Assembly: GCA_900541345.1 (NCBI GenBank)
Contig: UQJE01000031.1
Location: 1 to 26,233, forward strand
Direction of reading: 5' to 3'
Length of the DNA: 26,233 bases
DNA from: an uncultured Blautia sp.
GTDB lineage: Bacteria; Bacillota; Clostridia; Lachnospirales; Lachnospiraceae
Shown here piece after piece: positions 22,788 to 26,233 of the stretch. The notes beneath the pieces were generated by a model. That model had not been told where the DNA came from and did no database searches. It worked only from the letters and a program-made list of their open reading frames with translations. The translations under genes and the position numbers were made by a program. Position 1 is the stretch's first letter, and every line of letters starts with the position of its first letter.

Positions 22788-23996
22788 TTATGAATTAAAA
22801 ATTTCATATAATTCTGAAACTTCGTCTTTAGCCGTATCATTATAACTAAGAGATTTAATACTGGAATTAATCATATTGTAAGTATAACCAATATTATAGA
22901 CATCTCCGTTAATTGCATAATCTCTTTTTTGAAATGGCTTTCCGAAGTTTCCTAAAGAGACAAAGATAATTTTGTTAGCTCCTAACTGTTTCAGTAAATT
23001 TCGGACGGCGTTAAAAGAATTTCCATGTGTCATATAGTCATCAAATATACAAACATTAAATTTTCCTGATTTCCGTAAAGTATTGATTTTATTTTTGAAA
23101 TCAGGATTGATACATAGAGTTTTGAATTCTTCTACAGCGCCCATTATAGCACGCTGATCAGTCGAATATGATAAGTGAGCTTTCTGTTTGGGATTTTTTC
23201 TTAATAATAAGTTTTCGCCGTATATTAGTTTGCGAGGAATATGTTTGCCTTTTATAATTCTTGTTTGACGCATAAAACCGAAGATATCCTTGTTTAAGGA
23301 GCAATCAGAGGAAGGTATCATTCCAAACAATTCAATATCATCAAATAATTTGCTGTTCGTCATTCCCGCAAGAAAATGGTACAAAAGGATATCGTAGTAA
23401 TTTCTACTTTGACCAAATTTTAATAATTGCTCAAAATGCTCTACCATGTCACGTTCATTTTCTGTTTTTGCTTTATATTTATATCTACCATCCATTAGTG
23501 ATAAAGCAGTCACATTTGGTTCTATTTCTACTTGTGCATACCAATTTTCGTGGTTATTCAGTGCGCGTATAAATTTAAAAAGTTGTTCAGGGGTATCAAC
23601 ATGTACACCGTAAAATTCGGCTTTTTCTTCTACTGGTATCCATGTAGGAACAATAAAAAGAGAGCGTGTATGTACAGCCATGTGAAAGTCTACTTCTTTA
23701 CCGCCTATAAATACAAATAAATTATTATGATGACGATTTTGCATAACGAAGTCACGTGCTTTTTCACGTAACCGGAACTTGAAATTCGGATAGCCTTTTT
23801 GAGGAGAAAAGTATTCTTTAGCAGAATCGAGTAATTTCTGGTCACGACTAATAAAATAGATATGGTTTTCCTCATCTGAACATAAGTCATTTGCATAATT
23901 TAAAAATTGATTACGTGTTCTATGAAGAATTGTATTATCATTTCCGTCAAAAGTTTTTTTTAATAAATCGAGATTACAAAACAGTATCTTTTCCAT
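22788..23996 (-). CDS. phosphoribosyltransferase-domain protein, probable ShosT toxin
   Basis: This 402-residue protein has two parts. The N-terminal about 120 residues look like a HAD-type fold: ILFCNLDLL at the motif I place, IYFISR and LFVFIGGKEVDF. In motif I the usual nucleophile Asp is Asn8. The C-terminal part has a type I phosphoribosyltransferase PRPP loop, VCIFDDYMTHGNSF, with Asp319 and Asp320. In reported ShosTA systems the toxin ShosT carries such a phosphoribosyltransferase domain and is neutralized by a DprA-like ShosA, which follows here. The frame is open upstream to 24062, but ATG 23996 has CGGAGGAA directly in front. It is the first gene of the minus-strand pair. Its substrate in the cell is not readable. 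Confidence 0.78.
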   Translation of the reverse strand: MEKILFCNLDLLKKTFDGNDNTILHRTRNQFLNYANDLCSDEENHIYFISRDQKLLDSAKEYFSPQKGYPNFKFRLREKARDFVMQNRHHNNLFVFIGGKEVDFHMAVHTRSLFIVPTWIPVEEKAEFYGVHVDTPEQLFKFIRALNNHENWYAQVEIEPNVTALSLMDGRYKYKAKTENERDMVEHFEQLLKFGQSRNYYDILLYHFLAGMTNSKLFDDIELFGMIPSSDCSLNKDIFGFMRQTRIIKGKHIPRKLIYGENLLLRKNPKQKAHLSYSTDQRAIMGAVEEFKTLCINPDFKNKINTLRKSGKFNVCIFDDYMTHGNSFNAVRNLLKQLGANKIIFVSLGNFGKPFQKRDYAINGDVYNIGYTYNMINSSIKSLSYNDTAKDEVSELYEIFNS

Positions 23997-24027
23997 AGTG
24001 TTCCTCCGAGCATTAATAAGTAATTTT

Positions 24028-24056
24028 ATATTATCATAAACAATGGGATTTGAAAA
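24028..24056 (-). promoter_or_regulatory. promoter of the shosTA-like pair
   Basis: On the minus strand, TTTTCA (24056-24051), 17 bp ending in TGA, and TAATAT (24033-24028). It is an extended -10 type promoter within the divergent intergenic region. Confidence 0.5.
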
Positions 24057-24127
24057 TGGCAATTATGTAGATCACAGAGAAGCTTATATTTCTACTGGAA
24101 AAGAGGTACATATTTGTTTGAATTCAA

Positions 24128-24156
24128 TTGTTAGGAAATTTGAACTATAGTATAAT
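24128..24156 (+). promoter_or_regulatory. promoter of the divergent HNH-like/unknown gene pair
   Basis: TTGTTA (24128-24133), a 17-bp spacer and a perfect TATAAT (24151-24156). It lies within the upstream extension of the longest open frame, which supports the later start at 24191. Confidence 0.75.
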
Positions 24157-24190
24157 TGGTTTAATAAGTTTAAAATTGGAAGAGGGAAAA

Positions 24191-25300
24191 ATGAACGAAG
24201 TTAGAATACCAAATAATAAAGAAATAAGCATTGTTAAATCAAAGATCAATCAAAGATTTAATAATCAGCGAGATCAAATAAGCTGTGCCTTATGTGGAAA
24301 GGAATTAAAGAATCAATCTAGATCTTTTCATAAATCACATACAGTGCCATTTTTTTGTCTTGAAAATATAAAGGGACTTTATAAAAAAAATTATAATGTT
24401 TTGAAAGCGGAATATATAGGTTTAAGGACCCCTTTTTCTGATAAAGAATATGTCGGAACGAATAAAGCAGGTGTATTTTATTCAATATGTTCAAAATGTG
24501 ATCAAGAAAAGTTTAATATTTATGAAAGTGAAAAAGCACTATTAACTATGAAACCGGAAGAGATAGTGGATTCTTTGGCGCTAAAAATATACTTGAATGA
24601 ACTTTTTAATTCAAGATTGAGAAGTTTCAAAAATACTTTAAATCATTCAGAGTTAACAGATGATCAGATAATAGTTTCTTTTTTTGATAGTATTGGGAAT
24701 ACAGAGGAACCAACCGTTGAAGTTGATATAAGAGATTTTCAAGAAAATTTAGATTTTGCTAAAAGAAGTTTTGAGAACGGATATGGAAATTATAAAATTA
24801 TTTATCATAATATTTTAGATTATACGGTGCCCATTGCTGCACAGGTTTCAATACCTATATCGCATAATGTTGATTTTACGAAGTTGCAAAATGTGAATGT
24901 ATTAAATCATAAAACACTGGAAGATTTGTTGATATGTATTTTCCCATTGAAAAAGAAATCAGTAATTACTGTTTTTTATAAAACAGGTGATCGACTAATG
25001 AAAAAATATGCTAAGCAATTCCAAAAATTAAGCGAAGAAGAAAAACTAAGGGAAATATTTTATTTGCTGATTAGATACAAAGCATCAAATTACTTTTTTT
25101 CACCTTTAATAAAGGACGTTTTGATGGATGAAAATATTAGAGGTGTGTGTAGTATTGAAGATACAGCTGTTAAAATGGGAAATTTTACTATGAATTTAGC
25201 GGATTTTGAAAATCAAAATTGGAAACAGAATCTACCTTCAATATTATCAGAAGAATATTCTGTTCAACAATTATTGCAGAAGAAATCTTCAGGAAAATAA
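24191..25300 (+). CDS. HNH-like zinc-binding protein of unknown function
   Basis: This 369-residue protein has a Cys/His-rich N-terminus: Cys32-x2-Cys35, then SFHKSHTVP with His47 and His50, then ICSKCD with Cys100 and Cys103. This resembles the zinc-stabilized HNH/treble-clef nuclease layout, in which the SH-x-VP segment takes the place of the DH-x-xP catalytic strand; whether it cuts DNA is uncertain. The remaining about 260 residues match nothing I know. ATG 24191 is chosen because AGAGGGA lies in front and a strong promoter at 24128-24156 falls inside the longer frame. It is divergent from the ShosTA-like pair and 40 nt ahead of another unknown gene, so it may be half of a separate two-gene defence unit. 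Confidence 0.72.
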   Translation: MNEVRIPNNKEISIVKSKINQRFNNQRDQISCALCGKELKNQSRSFHKSHTVPFFCLENIKGLYKKNYNVLKAEYIGLRTPFSDKEYVGTNKAGVFYSICSKCDQEKFNIYESEKALLTMKPEEIVDSLALKIYLNELFNSRLRSFKNTLNHSELTDDQIIVSFFDSIGNTEEPTVEVDIRDFQENLDFAKRSFENGYGNYKIIYHNILDYTVPIAAQVSIPISHNVDFTKLQNVNVLNHKTLEDLLICIFPLKKKSVITVFYKTGDRLMKKYAKQFQKLSEEEKLREIFYLLIRYKASNYFFSPLIKDVLMDENIRGVCSIEDTAVKMGNFTMNLADFENQNWKQNLPSILSEEYSVQQLLQKKSSGK

Positions 25301-25340
25301 TATTTTAATATGAATTAAAAGCGAATGGAGATAATAATAT

Positions 25341-26153
25341 ATGTGTTACTGCAAGCATAAAAAATATGCTAGAAGCAAAAAGGAAATGATAGCATGGGAA
25401 AAAGGATGCTCTGAATATTTGAAAAGCGAAAACGCTTGGAAGTATAGTTTTGATTCAGAATATTCAATGGTAGATTGTGAACAGTCAGTTCTTTCACAAC
25501 TAATATTTATTAGATTATTTGGAAAAATAATTAAATTCACAAATATAGAAATGGTGGAAGGCGGAAGAGCAATTAGTATTGAAGATAAAAATATAAAAAA
25601 AGACTTTTTGTTTGATATTATGCATAACCCTAAAAGTTGTCAACCTCATGAGCAAGCACAGCTTTATGCTTATGGTAAACTGGGATTTGAAAAAATATAT
25701 CATACAATTGGCAATATGGCTCCAGTACCTAAGACAATAGTTTCAAAAAATTATGGCCCTAATTTACAGCATATTCATAAAGATTTAAATGAACTATGGC
25801 CTTGGTTTTTAAAATTTTTACAAGATAATTGGAAAGAGTTTCCCACGGAAATAGATAAGCTAATGTCTTTTAGAGAATATATGACCTATACTTGTCAACA
25901 AATATATTTTACTAGGATATTTGATAAAGTATATAAACTATATATTGAGGGAAGGAATTGGGAAGAACTAATTCATGAGTTAGATAGGGAAAAAATTGAA
26001 AAAACCGATACGTTGATATCATTCAATAAGTTGTTTGAGAATAAAGAAAGTATTTTAGAAATGGATAAACGAATAAAGTTTCTTATTGAATTGCGTGGAA
26101 AATATATTATTCATTTACTAAATGATGATAAAAAAATTGATTTTAAGAATTAG
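25341..26153 (+). CDS. protein of unknown function
   Basis: This 270-residue soluble, helix-rich protein starts MCYCKHKKYARSKKEM. A central HTIGNMAPVPKTIVSKN segment, followed by LQHIH and WPWFLKFLQDNWKEFP, recalls a recurring GNF/M-x-P-[IVL]-P pattern that I believe occurs in unnamed accessory-genome proteins, but I cannot name the family. GGAG (25327-25330) is 10 nt before ATG 25341. It follows the HNH-like gene by 40 nt in the same direction and probably shares its promoter, suggesting that the two proteins act together. Confidence 0.7.
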   Translation: MCYCKHKKYARSKKEMIAWEKGCSEYLKSENAWKYSFDSEYSMVDCEQSVLSQLIFIRLFGKIIKFTNIEMVEGGRAISIEDKNIKKDFLFDIMHNPKSCQPHEQAQLYAYGKLGFEKIYHTIGNMAPVPKTIVSKNYGPNLQHIHKDLNELWPWFLKFLQDNWKEFPTEIDKLMSFREYMTYTCQQIYFTRIFDKVYKLYIEGRNWEELIHELDREKIEKTDTLISFNKLFENKESILEMDKRIKFLIELRGKYIIHLLNDDKKIDFKN

Positions 26154-26233
26154 AGAAGTCCGGAAAAGAACGCATTGATATCGGTGTGGAAGATTTTAGC
26201 AAGGGCAACAAGTTCCGATACCTTGATGTTCAT
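26147..26233 (+). other. open coding-like fragment running off the window
   Basis: One frame from 26147 to the window end has no stop and looks protein-like (SGKERIDIGVEDFSKGNKFR), and base composition is higher in GC than in the island. No start codon or ribosome site is seen. It may be the 3' part of a gene cut by the island's right edge. I do not recognise the family, and it does not look like the missing end of the Flp pilin. Confidence 0.35.

Larger units (their letters stand above)
19985..26150. mobile_element. putative acquired genomic island (defence cassette), edges approximate
   Basis: From inside the Flp pilin gene to near the end of the window the DNA is clearly more AT-rich, with codon use to match, and the genes are of accessory type: DprA-like, phosphoribosyltransferase-like, GNAT, HNH-like and unknown proteins. 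A short inverted repeat, ACCCC/GGGGT (19988-20004), lies at the left break. No integrase, transposase or tRNA gene is seen in the window, and no matching repeat was found at the right edge, so the mechanism of entry is unknown. The right edge is set where a higher-GC coding-like frame resumes. Confidence 0.5.

Overview
The window looks like a chromosome segment from an anaerobic, low-to-moderate GC Bacillota, most likely a gut Lachnospiraceae (inferred from gene content, not from any marker). Signs are a class III anaerobic ribonucleotide reductase with a fused glutaredoxin-like tail, a THF riboswitch in front of an ECF folate transporter subunit, strong AGGAGG-type ribosome binding sites, and a Firmicutes-type Tad pilus locus with TTG/ATGA start-stop overlaps.

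Layout. 1-3920: a promoter with a palindromic operator-like site, a secreted GH63 (YgjK-like) alpha-glycosidase, an intrinsic terminator, and a ROK-family regulator that probably controls sugar use. 4075-7612: a sugar-phosphate nucleotidyltransferase, glmM and a TPR lipoprotein. 7776-12927: hflX, then nrdD with a TrpB2-like PLP enzyme overlapping its stop codon. The hflX terminator doubles as a pair of NrdR-box-like sites 32 bp apart, just upstream of the nrdD promoter. 13017-14121: a small CxxC protein (minus strand), then promoter, THF riboswitch, a ribosome-site/AUG-stop element and folT. 14257-15039: a GNAT acetyltransferase (minus strand). 15366-20026: Tad operon tadV-tadZ-tadA-tadB-tadC and then the start of a Flp pilin gene, which loses family resemblance after about 30 codons.

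From about 19985 to about 26150 the sequence turns markedly AT-rich and the genes change character. This is probably a horizontally acquired island whose left edge lies in the pilin gene. It holds a small unknown gene, a GNAT protein, a 155-residue unknown gene whose promoter is bracketed by two 26-bp repeats, a minus-strand pair encoding a phosphoribosyltransferase protein and a DprA-like protein (matching the ShosTA toxin-antitoxin/antiphage architecture), and a divergent plus-strand pair encoding an HNH-like cysteine/histidine protein and an unknown protein. The last about 80 bases return to a higher-GC coding-like frame, suggesting that the right edge of the cassette is near 26150.

Most promising for new biology: the divergent pair at 24191-26153 beside the ShosTA-like pair, the dual terminator/NrdR site, the nrdD-trpB2 coupling, and the start-stop element under the THF riboswitch.
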